Source: Nemania diffusa
Taxonomy: Eukaryota; Ascomycota; Sordariomycetes; Xylariales; Xylariaceae
Assembly: GCA_038501195.1 (NCBI GenBank)
Contig: JBBPUQ010000001.1
Location: 2,976,001-3,040,000 of the forward strand
Direction: 5' to 3'
Length of the DNA stretch: 64,000 nucleotides
Shown piece by piece: positions 1-11,600 of this stretch. The number at the start of each line of letters is the position of its first letter. The stretch's first letter is position 1. The notes under the pieces are model-generated. The model did not search any database. It saw nothing but the letters and a program-made list of their open reading frames with translations, and was not told the DNA's origin. The position numbers and the translations under genes are program-made.

Positions 1-485
1 GGAATCCCTAAAAGGCCATCATCAGCCTTCGTTCCGCAACTCGGTAGGGGGTGGGTAATTACTTCACAGAGCAACAGATGCAGCCATTGCCTACCTCGAG
101 CCATTCTTCGACTTGCTCACCACCTTTGTTCACTGTGAGAGACTTTTCGATGTCAATAGCTACACCACATTAGCACATAAATTTGAAGTGTGCTGAATTT
201 GGAATCTCCATACAATCCCCAAATTCATTCATGATGACAGCAATTTTCTTGCCATGACGAGCTGTCAAAATATAGTTCAGCAGCGTAGTCTTCCCAGCTC
301 CGAGATATCCTAGTTACAAAGTGAGCATAAAGCATAAAGTATAACGGTACAGCGGCATATTTGAATACTCATTTCCATAACTTACCAGTGACGATGGTTA
401 TTGGGACCTTGATTAGCTTCTCTTCCTCAATGTCATGCCCCGCCTGAACAAGCTCTGGGGGGCCATCTTCGTCTTCACTGGTCAT
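1..485 (-). CDS. ZNG1: CobW/P47K-family GTPase, 5' part (runs off the left edge)
   Basis: Partial gene, reading leftwards from the ATG at 485. Seen exons: 386-485, 214-309 and 63-159, with introns 310-385 and 160-213 (GT..AG ends, GCTAAT branch in the second); a third intron opens at 62. The spliced protein begins [13 protein letters not shown] and carries the P-loop [12 protein letters not shown], then [16 protein letters not shown] and the metal-binding [10 protein letters not shown] motif that defines COG0523/CobW GTPases. The acidic N-terminus ahead of a GYLGAGKTT loop resembles the ZNG1/CBWD branch, which delivers zinc to methionine aminopeptidase in other eukaryotes. That role is known of the family and not shown here. 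The frame is open upstream of the ATG without another ATG, so 485 is the first possible start. The C-terminal GTPase half and the CobW C-terminal domain lie outside the window. Divergent from the MOB3 gene. Confidence 0.9.
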
Positions 486-1069
486 AGTGAATCGCTGCGG
501 GGTCAAAATGACGTTTTGCTCCCCGTCCGCAAATACCAGGAAGGGATGTAGTGATTTCGTAGTGTATGATCTGAGGGAGACAAGCTCGAAGCAACTAGGG
601 GATCGATTTCTTGCAGCTACGTATGGGCAATTGAAGTATTACAGGTACCTTAGGTAATCTAAGATGCCTTAGGTACATATGTATCTAGTAATACAGAGTA
701 AAGACATTAAATGAAATATGAAGATAAAAGGTATAATGCAGGAGCATCGGGACAGTACCTAGGTACCTGCCCTTACCACCAATTAAATACAGGTTTCAAA
801 CCCCAGACACGTCCGAGTACAATACTGCTGCGTACCAACCATACTTACTGAAGTACCTACCTGTTGCAACGCGGCCAGTACAGAATACCTAGGTACCTAA
901 CCTAGTCCATAAATCAGCCTGCGTCCAACCCCTCCGAAGCAAAACAACCCGAAACAACGACGACGACAACGACAACGGCGACGACGACGACGACATCAAG
1001 CAAAACAACCACACCTAGATCGTAAAAACATTGGAGAGGTCTTCTGACCTCTCTACCTGACACAGAGCC
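486..1069. promoter_or_regulatory. Shared divergent promoter region of ZNG1-like and MOB3 genes
   Basis: 584 bp between two divergent start codons. The stretch holds several overlapping copies of the palindromic TAGGTACCTAGGTA-type sequence (about 640-680, 757-772 and 885-905). A GAC/AAC trinucleotide tract (955-996) lies in what should be the MOB3 leader. I see no convincing TATA box. Shared regulation is inferred from geometry alone. Confidence 0.4.
955..996. repeat. GAC/AAC trinucleotide tract
   Basis: Imperfect microsatellite of GAC and AAC units in the expected 5' leader of the MOB3 gene. It is a likely slippage site; no function is evident. Confidence 0.7.
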
Positions 1070-2614
1070 ATGTCTCTAGCACAGGGATCACCTCGACTCC
1101 CCAGTCCGCCGCCACCCGCCGAGATCCAGCTTGGACCGAAATCACCAGCGCTGAGTGCCACGGCGAGTCGCCAGGCCCAACAGATGGAGCAGACCATCAA
1201 CGATGCAAACGCGAAACGGCGCATACATCCAGGAACGAAAGCCGAGGACATGGCGGCCGGCCCGCCTCTGGTGCCCTTGAACGAGGTATGACCCGTGTCG
1301 CGCTGAAATAGTAATGCAATCGATCCTGACCATTCTCGCTCTGCGCAGCTCGACTCGGCCTTCCAACTGCAGGAACACCTTGCTGCCCTGCACTACCACC
1401 ATACCGCCTCCAACACCACAGCAATAACGCGCGCCGCAGCAGCTCAGCTCACCCAACCGCCGCCCGGCATCGATCGTACCCTGTGGCTCTACGAGCTCTG
1501 TCGGTTTCTTATCGCGCAGTGCAACAGCCTGATCATTGGCTTTCTTTTCGATTCTCCGCCGTGCTCGTCCGCTACGTGCCCCGAAATGCGCGCGTCCGAG
1601 TGGCAGTTCTTATGTGCCGTACACGATCAGCCCAAGAGCTGCTGCGCCATCGACTACTGCTGCCACACACTCGACTGGGCAGCCAATGTCGTCACGAACC
1701 CTAAGATATTCCCCAGCCGATTTGTGCTAGTGTCCGAGGGCCACGACAAGAGCGCCGTGTTGAAGAACCTGATCAACGTCTTCAGACGGCTTCATAGGAT
1801 ATTTGCGCATGCTTGGTTCCAGCATCGAGGCGTATTCTGGTCAGTGGAGTCGCAGAGTGGCTTATACGCGTTTTTCAAGACCGTTTGCGACATGTATGAT
1901 CTCTTGCCAGCAGAGAATTACAAACTCCCTCCCGAAGCCGAGGGTTTGGAGCCGGAGGTTTCTAGCATGGAGGAGAAGCGCCAGACGATCACGTCTATTG
2001 CCAAGCCATCTTCACACCACGCCGATAGCTTCGATCACGACGATGATCGGAATAGTATGCTTGCGCGTAGAAGCAATACAGCCAGACATTCGAGCAGGCC
2101 ATCGACCGGTAGTGCCGTAACGACAGTCATCGAAGAGGGCGAAGATGAGCATTCGGAGGCCACCGAAAAACTGAAGGGCATACACATCCCGGCTCCCAGT
2201 ATCGTCGAGGAGGAATCCGAGGTGGAGGTCCCCGTCATCGTCGAGGGTGCCATGATTCAGGAGTCGTCGTCTGTGGACACACAAGCAGCTGAACCCGCTG
2301 AAAACGCAATCGATCAGGGTCATACGCAAGGCCAAGCTATCAACGAGGAACCAGATAGCACACAAGAGGAGAGTGAGGTTGTCCAAGACGTGCCGTTACA
2401 TAGCCAGGAAATATCCGAGGAACCCAGCGAAAAGATAACCGAAGAATTACAGCCATCTACGGACAATGATGATAGGCAAGGCACGTCGGAGGCTGCCGAA
2501 CCGCCCAGTGAGGTTCCACCGTTCAATGTGGCCGAAACCTCGAAAGAGGCCGCGGAATCGACTCCTGAGCAAGGCGAGAAGAAATCGACACATGAGAGCC
2601 CGAGCACGGAATAG
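1070..2614 (+). CDS. mob3: MOB3/phocein-family protein (STRIPAK subunit)
   Basis: Two exons, 1070-1285 and 1349-2614, intron 1286-1348 (gtatga..cgcag). The product is 493 aa. The Mob fold spans roughly residues 60-275: a PGTKAEDM segment, a CSSATC zinc pair (C144, C149), WQFLCAVHDQPKSCCAIDY, a HTLD..FPSRF segment and the His pair AHAWFQH (H226, H231). The C-x4-C spacing and the sequence order match animal phocein/MOB4 and fungal MOB3 rather than MOB1 or MOB2. In filamentous fungi MOB3 belongs to the STRIPAK complex and is needed for hyphal fusion and fruiting-body development (established for Sordaria). Residues about 290-493 are an acidic, low-complexity Glu/Ser tail absent from animal phocein. 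The terminal TAG (2612-2614) is followed in frame by 45 more coding-like codons; see the next entry and the findings. Confidence 0.93.
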
Positions 2615-2752
2615 GATCCCGTAGCCTGTCTCAATCGATTGGAAGAGGATAATGAGGATCTACCAGATGTAGATGAGGTCATTCGGCAAGCCAGAATAGT
2701 TGAACGCCAGATGCGACGCATGAGGGTACCTAGGGGTCCGCGTCGGAGCTAG
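2615..2752 (+). other. In-frame coding-like extension after the MOB3 stop codon
   Basis: Directly after TAG at 2612-2614 the same frame stays open for 45 codons (DPVACLNRLEEDNED.. to ..PRGPRRS) and ends at TAG 2750-2752. It contains an acidic stretch followed by a basic amphipathic one (RQARIVERQMRRMR), which is not what random 3' UTR usually encodes. Possible explanations are readthrough, a nonsense change in this strain, or an unrecognised splice. I found no good phase-0 donor that would remove the TAG. Confidence 0.4.
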
Positions 2753-3524
2753 AGTTGGTATCAGGAAGGTAACCGGTAATGTGGCTGTAAAGTACTGTCC
2801 TAGTGGGGGCTGGTGTTACTTCGGCACTTGGTGAAAAAGGGGTTGAGTGATTGGGAGCTGATTCTACGATTTGTATCCATATAGCTGTACAAGAACGGTG
2901 TTTTATGTATATTATCGATATGATCGGGGGCTGGGGAGAAACAGCAGGCCGGTTTGCTAGATACATCTGTACGAACGAAGCCTACGAGACCTTTATTATA
3001 TTCACCTGTCTGCCATCAACTCCTTTGGCGTTCTAAATACATGGCATCAATTCTAACCTCGCACATACATCTTAACAAACAATAAAGCATAGCAAGGAAA
3101 GCCAGCAGAAACCATTAATGCCCTACTCACTAGTAAAAGCAGAGCGAAGTCGGTGGAAAAGTGAACAAGCCCGATGTAAATGCGCAGACTCAAGCAGCGC
3201 GGAGGAAGGGGCTGAAGGGAATGAACCAAAAGATAGTTGGCAGAAAAAGGAGAGAGACGAAATGAGAGGATATCTCTATTACGAGACAGGAATAGGCAGG
3301 AAAAATAAACTAACGCAAACATAGTCAAATGCAAATAAGAAAGGGAGACTAGGTTGGATTAGAGATTGGTTACTACCTTGGCACTAGAATCGAGGCCACC
3401 GTCGTTATATAGCTCTCGATATAATAGCTTGGTAATGTTCATAAACAAGAACTTAACTACTTACTGCGTTGACTACTACGATCACCTGACTGAATAGATA
3501 CCAAGAGCTTTGTGACTAGTCCCT
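2753..3524. other. Intergenic, no gene seen
   Basis: 3' flank of MOB3 up to the inverted-repeat element. Short open frames at 3053-3334 (minus) and 3118-3324 (plus) overlap each other, lack recognisable sequence and read as chance. The last nine bases (3516-3524) are the left copy of the target-site duplication. Confidence 0.5.
3516..3524. repeat. Left 9-bp target-site duplication
   Basis: CTAGTCCCT, identical to 4166-4174, immediately outside the left inverted repeat. Confidence 0.85.
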
Positions 3525-4165
3525 CGCCTCAATTATTCGTAGTTCACTTTTCACTATCCGTAGGGCAGTCTAAACCCTTTCCGGAAGGTCCCCCACAACG
3601 CCCCTAGATTGCTCTAATCTATACCTATTTTGTATGGGAATTGGAGCAGTGGCTGGAAAAAGACGGGCCCCACCGGGCGCCTCCTGAAAAACAACAGTCA
3701 ATTCAGGTCAGGTTAGCGGTTGCAATTGCCTACAGCCACTTTAGTAGGTAGGGTAAGCAGCTAAGCCACAAGAATATCTGCGTAAGCCACCACAGCCACA
3801 ACCACAAGTGCTACTGCTACTACTACAACTTTCAATCTTCAACCACACCTATCACTAACACAATTGCCTTCATTTATCAGCATCACTATCACGCTCTGCA
3901 ATTTCTATCAATCTGTTATAGTTTTTGAATTTACTACGTTTTTAGCTATCGATTGGCCTTTTCTTTAATTGAAAATACTAATTTTAGACCTGACCTTAAT
4001 AGACTGTTGTTTTTTGGGAGGTGCCCGGTCGGGCCCGTCTTTTTCCAGCCACTGCTCCAATTCCTATACAAAATAGGTATAGGTTAGAGCGTTGTGGGGG
4101 ACTTTCCGGAAAGGGTTTAGACTGCCCTACGGATAGTGAAAAGTGAACTACGAATAATTGAGGCG
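3525..4165. mobile_element. Non-autonomous Mutator-like (MULE) terminal-inverted-repeat element
   Basis: 641-bp element bounded by long inverted repeats, left 3525-3713 (189 bp) and right 3988-4165 (178 bp). Both begin CGCCTCAATTATTCGTAGTT and remain highly similar to an inner AGGTCAGGT. The left copy has an extra segment of about 11 bp near 3603. It is flanked by a perfect 9-bp direct repeat, CTAGTCCCT, at 3516-3524 and 4166-4174. Long inverted repeats with a 9-bp duplication are the hallmark of Mutator/Hop-type transposons. The 274-bp interior (3714-3987) carries no open frame of note, so the copy depends on a transposase elsewhere. The ends are confident because the repeats and the duplication define the same boundary. 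Confidence 0.88.
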
Positions 4166-4174
4166 CTAGTCCCT
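4166..4174. repeat. Right 9-bp target-site duplication
   Basis: CTAGTCCCT, identical to 3516-3524, immediately outside the right inverted repeat. Confidence 0.85.
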
Positions 4175-6195
4175 TAATAACGCTTCTTTGCCGAGATGGA
4201 GAGGAAACTGGGTCTTTACACTGCCTACCAACGGCTTGATTTGGGCGCAAGAAAATGTCTGAGGGCACCTAATGGTAGGTGGAATGAAGGTTGTTGTTGA
4301 CTTACCTGGTAAGCTGCTGTCGTGTAACGAACACTATACAAGCAGTTAATATCACTAGCTAACTATCTTGCTTAAATAGCTACCTCTGTAACAAACTAAT
4401 TATTTAAGGTACCTAGGTAGTCTCTCAGACATATGCTGTTAATTCAACCTGGTACGTCGGAGGAGACTATAGTTTACGCAGCGATGCCGTCATTCTGACA
4501 GCGAAGAATTACTAGCATCGAATTGCCTTCTACTTTCCTTCCCTTGTAGATTTAATCCGTGTCTGTAAAGTAAGCCGACTATTGGTAGAACCGACGGATA
4601 TGGTGGGCGCAGGTGGTCGTATACGAATTTGAAGATTAGAATATTAGTATCGTTTAGAATTATTTGTAATGTTAAATGATACCTAACTATAATTGATAGG
4701 TATTAGTTGATATATTGTGTATATGAATTTTTATCTATTCGTTGCTTTTAACTAATGATTGCATGCTGACTTATTAGTCAATTCAAGATATATTATAATC
4801 GTTTTCTTAGGTCGTAATAATTTCCTAATTAGTAGGTGGCTGTGTTTTTAGGTATCACTCAGTTTGGTACATGCTTACCTAAATGCTAACTATACAGCTC
4901 AATTCTATTCAGTAATCTATATATGATAGCGAGGGAGTTATGAAAAGAGCTATAAAGTGTAGCCACATGGTACTATAATATCTGAGCTATTATTGGGTGT
5001 GTGCTCCTAGTTTCTTGTTATTACTATTTTATAAATATATTCATATTAAAATTCTACCGCTCTTCTACTCCCTTATCACAAACTGGACGTTTTTTAAAGT
5101 TTCTTTTGTGTCAAATGACCTGTAACTGAGAGTTGGCGACTAGGTAGTGTATATGCCGCAAGGGGCCTTTAAACTACAGCATTATCTATAGCGGGTTAGG
5201 AGCCACTCTCCTGGTCAACGCACGGGCGGGAAGCATGTTGGCGAACCCCTATAAGTGTCTAGATATTCAGCTAGCTGGACCAGAGACTTGTCCGTTTCGA
5301 GACAGATGCACCGTGGTCGGATAATATGTCAAGTGAGACTACGCTACTGCTCACCCATGGAGACTACCGTGTGCAGCAGGGAAGAAATTACGTCCTCGTC
5401 GTGTAGGAGATCCGGGCCGGGTTGATGTTAGCCTGCGACTACAGCGGCGAGGCCTCAGCCGTATAGCTAAGGGTGAGGCCAGGCTTAGTCTACGCGTGGA
5501 CGTGGTCTCATAAGTTGCCAAGTGGCGGTTGTATAGAAATGTTTTGTGTTCTCTTGTATTCCCATGACTCTCTTTCGCATTTCCGGGGAATATTGACAGA
5601 GTGGATGCACGGTTATATGGGAGGTTTATTCGGGTTCTTCTTAGGTTGGCGGAGAAGATCGGATGAATACCCCTGCGATCCCCTCTGGGCCACCTCATGT
5701 GCGTTCATCTGAAGTCTGTCTGCCACCGGGCTACCGGAAGCGGGGTTCGTACCAAAACCCAGGTGGCGGTGACTCGATGTATAGCTTGGATGAATGTCGT
5801 GATGCACCGACATGGCAAGCATCGATCTCTGTCACATTATGCAATACACACCCGACAGGGCAGTGCTAAGTCATGATCCTAGATCCCCGACCCCTGACCC
5901 GTCCTGCATCTAGTGTAAGTTACATGACGGCTCGGTCCTCAGCCGAACCGTCTCGCCGCATTGAAAATCATGTTTCAGACCCCAGTTAGTTGGGACATCG
6001 CGGCTCAATGTGTACCCCCAACACCGTTTGACAACCCACTCTCATACGGCCTCGCTTCCAGCCGTGTCCGATCTCCTGGGTGTGCAGGTATAGGTCGTCT
6101 CACATATGATCTTCGAGTTTGATCCGAGCCGGGCCGGCACTATCCCCGCAGTAGAGGGGATCCGAGTAGATTATTTCGTTACGTTTGCATTCGCA
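4175..6195. other. Gene-free stretch with an AT-rich block
   Basis: About 4620-5080 is strongly AT-rich and TA-rich, with no frame of useful length. About 5200-6190 is more GC-balanced; its short overlapping frames on both strands (5351-5698 minus, 5473-5712 plus) match nothing I recognise. The AT-rich block could be repeat DNA decayed by repeat-induced point mutation; that is inference from composition only. The right part includes the 3' flank of the transcription-factor gene that ends at 6196. Confidence 0.45.
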
Positions 6196-8676
6196 TCAAG
6201 TCCTCCCCCAGACATTTTTGCCTTTACTCCTCGCAGTCATATTGGTGTTGGTTGACTCGCTTGGGCTCGGGCTTTCGTCACTATCAATGCGCATATTGGA
6301 AAATATGGCGCTTATTTCCCGAAGAGCCTCCGTCTGCTGAGTCAATGGGTTTCCGTTTCTCGCGTCGGCAAACTCCCGTATACTTCGAATAATTGGAGGC
6401 AAGCCCTCGCCGTGAGGGAGCCACCATTGGTTGCATGACGGATCGCGAAATAACTCAGCCATCCGAGCGCGCATGGTTAGGGGGAAAATGTACCTAATAG
6501 GGCGTTAGCTTAGCCGTCGAAGACGCAAATCAATAGCAGAGTGTCTGAGACTAGCGGGCGTATTATTGAGTAGAGGAATGACGTCTATCGAGATTCCTGG
6601 GTAGGGAATAAAGATCAGGGCTCGAGCGCAACTCACCCTGCTGCTTCCAACGATGCATACCGCCGTCTCATCCACCTATGGTATGCTGGCTCCCGGGGGA
6701 TGAAAAGACACGCGATGGCAAGACAAGCTTGAACCGTCATTGTTGCGCCTGTCGGAGTTTCCGGCCAGAGTCTCACTGTTTCAAACATTTCGCAGGCTGA
6801 TAGGGCAAGCTGTCTTAGCTCATCGGAAGGCTCTTGCTGCAAAGCATATCCCTCCTGGCGACTCTTATGCATTATAATGATCGAGTGCCACTCCAGCAGT
6901 AGAATCGTCGTCGCAAATAGCGGAAATCTGTACAGGGAGCCTGACCTGTAGGGGTTTACAATGTCGTCATCCGTCAAGGGCTGTGCGTAGTGAAAACCGG
7001 TCACAAGATAGCTCGAATCGGTGATCGTAGGATCAAGTTCATCCTTCCACTGCGATAATCGTACTGAAATATGATTGTACTCTTCGACGAAGACCTCGGC
7101 CGAAATCTCCCCTCGGCCGCGCTTGGCATATAGGAGAGACATGTCCATCGATATTAGGCGTAAAGTGGTCGCTTGTACCTCGATCCTCCAAGCTAGGTTG
7201 TCTGGGTTTTCTTCCACTTGTAATTCGCTCCCCTCCACAGCAGATGTGAACCATTCTCTCGGCAATGCGGTTTCAAAACCTCCCATCATAGCAACGAAAA
7301 CGTCGAACCTGATATACCAAGTCAATACTGCGCCGATAGACAACTGCCTAATAGTTTCAGGCGTGTAAAGATGTGTCAATATTTGTAATGCTGCCTTTTG
7401 ATGGCCTGATAAGTTTACCCAATCACCTAGGTATTCCTTAACTTAGGTTAGAAACAATCGAGGTCTACTTGCAACATCGGCTCTTACCTCTATTGTAGCG
7501 AGCTGAAGTATTGTTAGCAGTGTAGATAGATTTTGGTTATCTCCACGCTTAATACTACTTAGAAGCAGGGTAACGCTCTTGTTATAATATCCAAGGAAGT
7601 CATCGATCTTCCCGTTGGGGTTCCGAAGCGTGGAATGGTATGCCGAAAACCCGACTACCGCATATAGCAGGGCATCGTTCCCTTGTACGGCGAGCGAAGG
7701 CAATGTGGATTTGAAGAAACCATCGGGATCGTTAGGCATCCCGTAGCTAAAGTGCGTGAGGTTCTCGCAAAAATAGTCCAGGTAATATTGCAATTCTTTT
7801 TGAAGATGGACACCCTCTGGGGTAGTCTTACTCGATTGCGCTGCTGGATCGGGTGACTGAATGGTAGTGGTGAAGCTGACGGAAGTCCTTGTAGAGATGG
7901 ACGGAGAGGAGCTCTTGGCACCTTCTAGGGACGGCGTCTCAGAGTTTTGTCGATTCAACGTCCTTCGTAGATTGAGGTTTGAGATCGTGTGTTCGCGACG
8001 CAGCCCTTTGGGCGATTGTGGGTGTTGAGGGGAGTGCTCGATGGGCTCCTCTTCGTCAAGAATGGACTCGAGCTTTGGTTCTCCTTCCAAGTCGTCCATG
8101 TCGTCTATTGAAGATTCGGGACTCCCCTCTTGACTGGTTGATGCCGTTTCCTTCGACGTACTGCTATTGGTAAGCCCCTTGGCCGCAGGCGGGGCTGGGT
8201 AAACGCAGTCCCTCTTCCCTTTGCGACATCCTAACAGAGTTAGCTACATGCGTAGGAATTCGAGTATGGTATAGTTCTCACGGTCACAAATAGGATGTTT
8301 TTCATCACACTATATCTAAGTCAGTACAGTCCTCCTATTAGTCTAATTAAGGCTTCCTGACCTTGACTCGCCGGCCTCTGCAGGTATAGCATCCCGATCG
8401 TGTTCTACGATGTTTTACGTGATCTATTCCTGGAGTCGACTTCTTCTTGCTTCGGTTACCCTGGGGTTTTTGCTCTTGATACACGATTGGATCGGGAAAC
8501 CCAGTATAGTACCCAAGGCTCTGCTGATAGGGGTTGATTAAAGCCCCAGTATGGCTCCCCATCTGCGAGGGTGGATGAGGTTGATAGTGCGCATCCTCGA
8601 CGTCTTGAAGACTTGTATTCGGCGAAACCCCCATCTCCACCATGGAGGAGGTTGATAACCGGTAGAATCCACTCAT
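6196..8676 (-). CDS. Zn2Cys6 fungal transcription factor
   Basis: Five exons on the minus strand: 8362-8676, 8282-8309, 7488-8230, 6637-7436 and 6196-6493, together 728 codons including TGA (727 aa). All junctions keep frame. The binuclear zinc cluster is complete, with C96, C99, C106, C113, C116 and C123 in the canonical C-x2-C-x6-C-x6-C-x2-C-x6-C spacing. It is assembled from three exons, the middle one only 28 nt. An acidic Ser-rich linker follows. From about residue 260 comes an alpha-helical region of the fungal-specific factor type, including ATIEEYLGDWVNLSGHQKAA and LYRFPLFATTILLLEWHSII. It should be a nuclear DNA-binding regulator; the target pathway cannot be read from sequence. The intron 3 acceptor is AAG, but TTTCTAACC upstream is a good branch site. 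No neighbouring gene suggests a cluster-specific role. Confidence 0.88.
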
Positions 8677-11600
8677 CGGGAGTCGTGGTCAGTTATGTAC
8701 ACGACCCAAGAAGACGCGGCTTTCCGTTAGGCCAAAGTGGCCTCGACAATGTCTTAGTGTTCGTTATACAGCTTCTTCTTCTCCGGGGGGCCGTTAATTC
8801 ATCCGCCGTGGTAATAATGGGAGGTTTAGCAAGAACTGCAACAAGGGCACAAGACAGTCAATCCCCCAGAAGCCGGATGACGGATAGATCTAATGGATCT
8901 AATCAAAAATATGGGAGGCTACCGTGATAGATTCGACGGGCATTGAATAGACGGGAAGAGTCGACCCGTCCCAAGAGACTACTTGTAATCAATCAGTGGT
9001 TCAATGAAGGGTTAACTACCCATTCGAAAATTGATTTAGGCCAATGGATGGGCTTGATATGAGCAAGGTTAACCACCCCAGATTAATTGGGGTGTTGGAC
9101 CTAGCCTCTGGCGGCTCGGATCACCTAGGCGCTTCTCGAATGGACTAAATCCTCGAATGGGAGATCGGACTAGGTACGGACCCGCGAAGGGACAGGGAGG
9201 AGAAATGAGGTATCTATAGGCAAAACTTGCTATAGGCAGCTGAGCACGCTGCCATCGTTATAGGCCGAAGGCCCGGTATCGTATTTCCCCAAGTTGATAG
9301 GTTATTGAGACCCTAAGTACTCAGTGTCTGGTCGATGTGAAGATGTAGTGGGACTATCGCTGTCTATCTTGCATGGTCCCCTGCTGTTACACGCCCTCTT
9401 ATTAGGAGAAGCCTGCCAGAGATCTGCTGACGGGATCGTTACTGTAGGTGTAGCGGGGCTCGGCGGGTTAGTCCCTACACTCTTCCCTGGTATATGGTGT
9501 ATAGGTACTGTACTGTAGACTCTTGAATTCTATATTTATACACCAGTGGCCAAACTATGCTTGGGACCTCACAGCGCTATGTATAATACCTATACCTCGG
9601 AATTGCAAGAGCCAAAGTTTGCTCCGGACCTCTGGCTGCCGATGATTGCCGCACGGCCGACAGCCCGGAGAAGGGGTTGAAATCGTGTGATGAGAGGTTG
9701 TCGATCTTGTGATATTTAGAGCCCGGTAGAGTAAGGAGCCCTACAGAGTACAAGGCATGAAGTCTGAGCTCTCTTTAGAGAAGCAGTTCTGCGGGATCTA
9801 CTAGCAGCCCGAAACTTATGTCTTGGTTAGCTACGTGCAGAATAGGTATGAGGAAGCTGGTAACGCTGTGCGTACAAGACCTGAGAGCTGTTCAATGACC
9901 AAATACGTTACTGGTCAGACCAGAGTGGGGGAGGGAGGGTGCAAGGTGCCAAGCGCAATGTTTTCCCCTCGATTCAAGATCACTCTGGGCTGATGAGCCG
10001 AATCTACCGCGCACCGGGACGCTCAATCAGATAATCCAGTCTAGAAGTGAAGCATTCACGTCACTCTTGCTGGCACACGGAAGACTTCCGCGATAATGCT
10101 GACCTCGGGTTGTTCATTCGGGGGCGATGTAAGCTTTTCCTAGGTTTCCTGGGTTTCCTAGGTCTACCTACACTCTGGACTAGAGTCCTGCAAGACTGGG
10201 AGTCTAAGTTAGTCTGTGGAGTTGATATTGATGGGTGAGTTACGTCCTTGCCAGGGGCATGGAAGAGAGACCAGCGTTTTGGTAATCACTTCCCAGACAA
10301 TACCTACGGCATGCAGCAAATGTGGTTTGCAACGGGGGGCCAAGAGTAATAAGACAGGGGGTGCAAGGAGTGGTGCAGCAATTATCGACAGGCTATCTGC
10401 TGTAGGTAGGTAGCAGGACATCGACACTTGTCATACCAGCCGCCTTGCGATATGCACTTAGTCCTCTATTTTAGGACAAGATAAGTTTCAGCTCATACAC
10501 TACGCAAAATATCAACCATATATTGATATCTGTGCATGAAAACCACCGACAAAGCAATGACGACAGAGTCAGATTACTTGATCGTCGTTCGGGGCTCAAT
10601 CTCTGCCCGTATCTCGGTATCTCGAGAAGCCAGGGCACTGGCCGCCGTGTAGTGCTCAGCAAAGAAATAGAGATAGTCCTTACCCGCTGTTTGATCTACA
10701 CTCATCGGAGGGGTGTGGAAGAAGCTTAGTCTGAGACGACTGTATGCGTATGTAACGATGAGTGAGGATGCTGGCGGGCAAGCCTCTCGAAGAGTCCCAA
10801 TCCTCGCTCAAGTGAAGTAAGTCACTTTCAACTTTAGCAGAAACCGAGCGCGGTTCGAAGCACTGTGTGGGCTTCTTGGATGGGGTCCCGCCCAATACCA
10901 ATACCAATACTAGCACCATACCATGTACATACGTCTATATACCTACCGTGTTGAGATTGTTGTCTCGAGTCTAGCCCCGGATAGCTGGGGCGAAAGTACT
11001 GCGCATAGAGGATTGTCACAGGTTTGCGGTTTCTGAAGAGGTTCTTGGAATCAGTAGCCTGGCTGTATTGATTAGATATAACGCGGTAGTATTATAGCTT
11101 ACCTACGTAGATATTCAATATTATTTGCCTAGACTTGGTGAGCCAGGCCATCCGACTGACGGCAAGGAGGAATGGTATGTATGTAGGTACTGTACGCTAG
11201 CATATGTACAGGGCTCGGTGCTTGTACTAACTGCGTACATGCTTACTCAGTAGCTACATACATACGTAGTACACTAGATAAACTGAAGTGGACGGTATTT
11301 CGCTGCAGAGCTGCCTACATGGCAAGTAGGTATGTAGGTGCTGTAGGCATGTCAACGACGGAGGTGGTGTGGTTCTGGTGTGGATGCCAACAATTCAGAG
11401 CTATGGGATGAAACCGACTGATTGGTTGATCAAGACATCTGAACGAGCGGGCAGTTGGACCGTAATACCATGTATGTATGCGTACATCCCTCTTGTACGT
11501 ACAGTATGTACTACGTATACCTATATATGTATGTACATATGTATGTACTCCGTAGATAGGCACCGAACTAGACCAGACTAGATTAGACTAGGCTAGATCC

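Noticed and set aside
3996..4268. 90-codon minus-strand frame as a transposase remnant
   Set aside because: It is mostly the right inverted repeat of the MULE-like element and has no transposase motifs.
9070..9100. ACCCCA..TGGGGT hairpin as a terminator or regulatory element
   Set aside because: Six-base stems are common by chance, and intrinsic terminators are not used by fungal RNA polymerase II.
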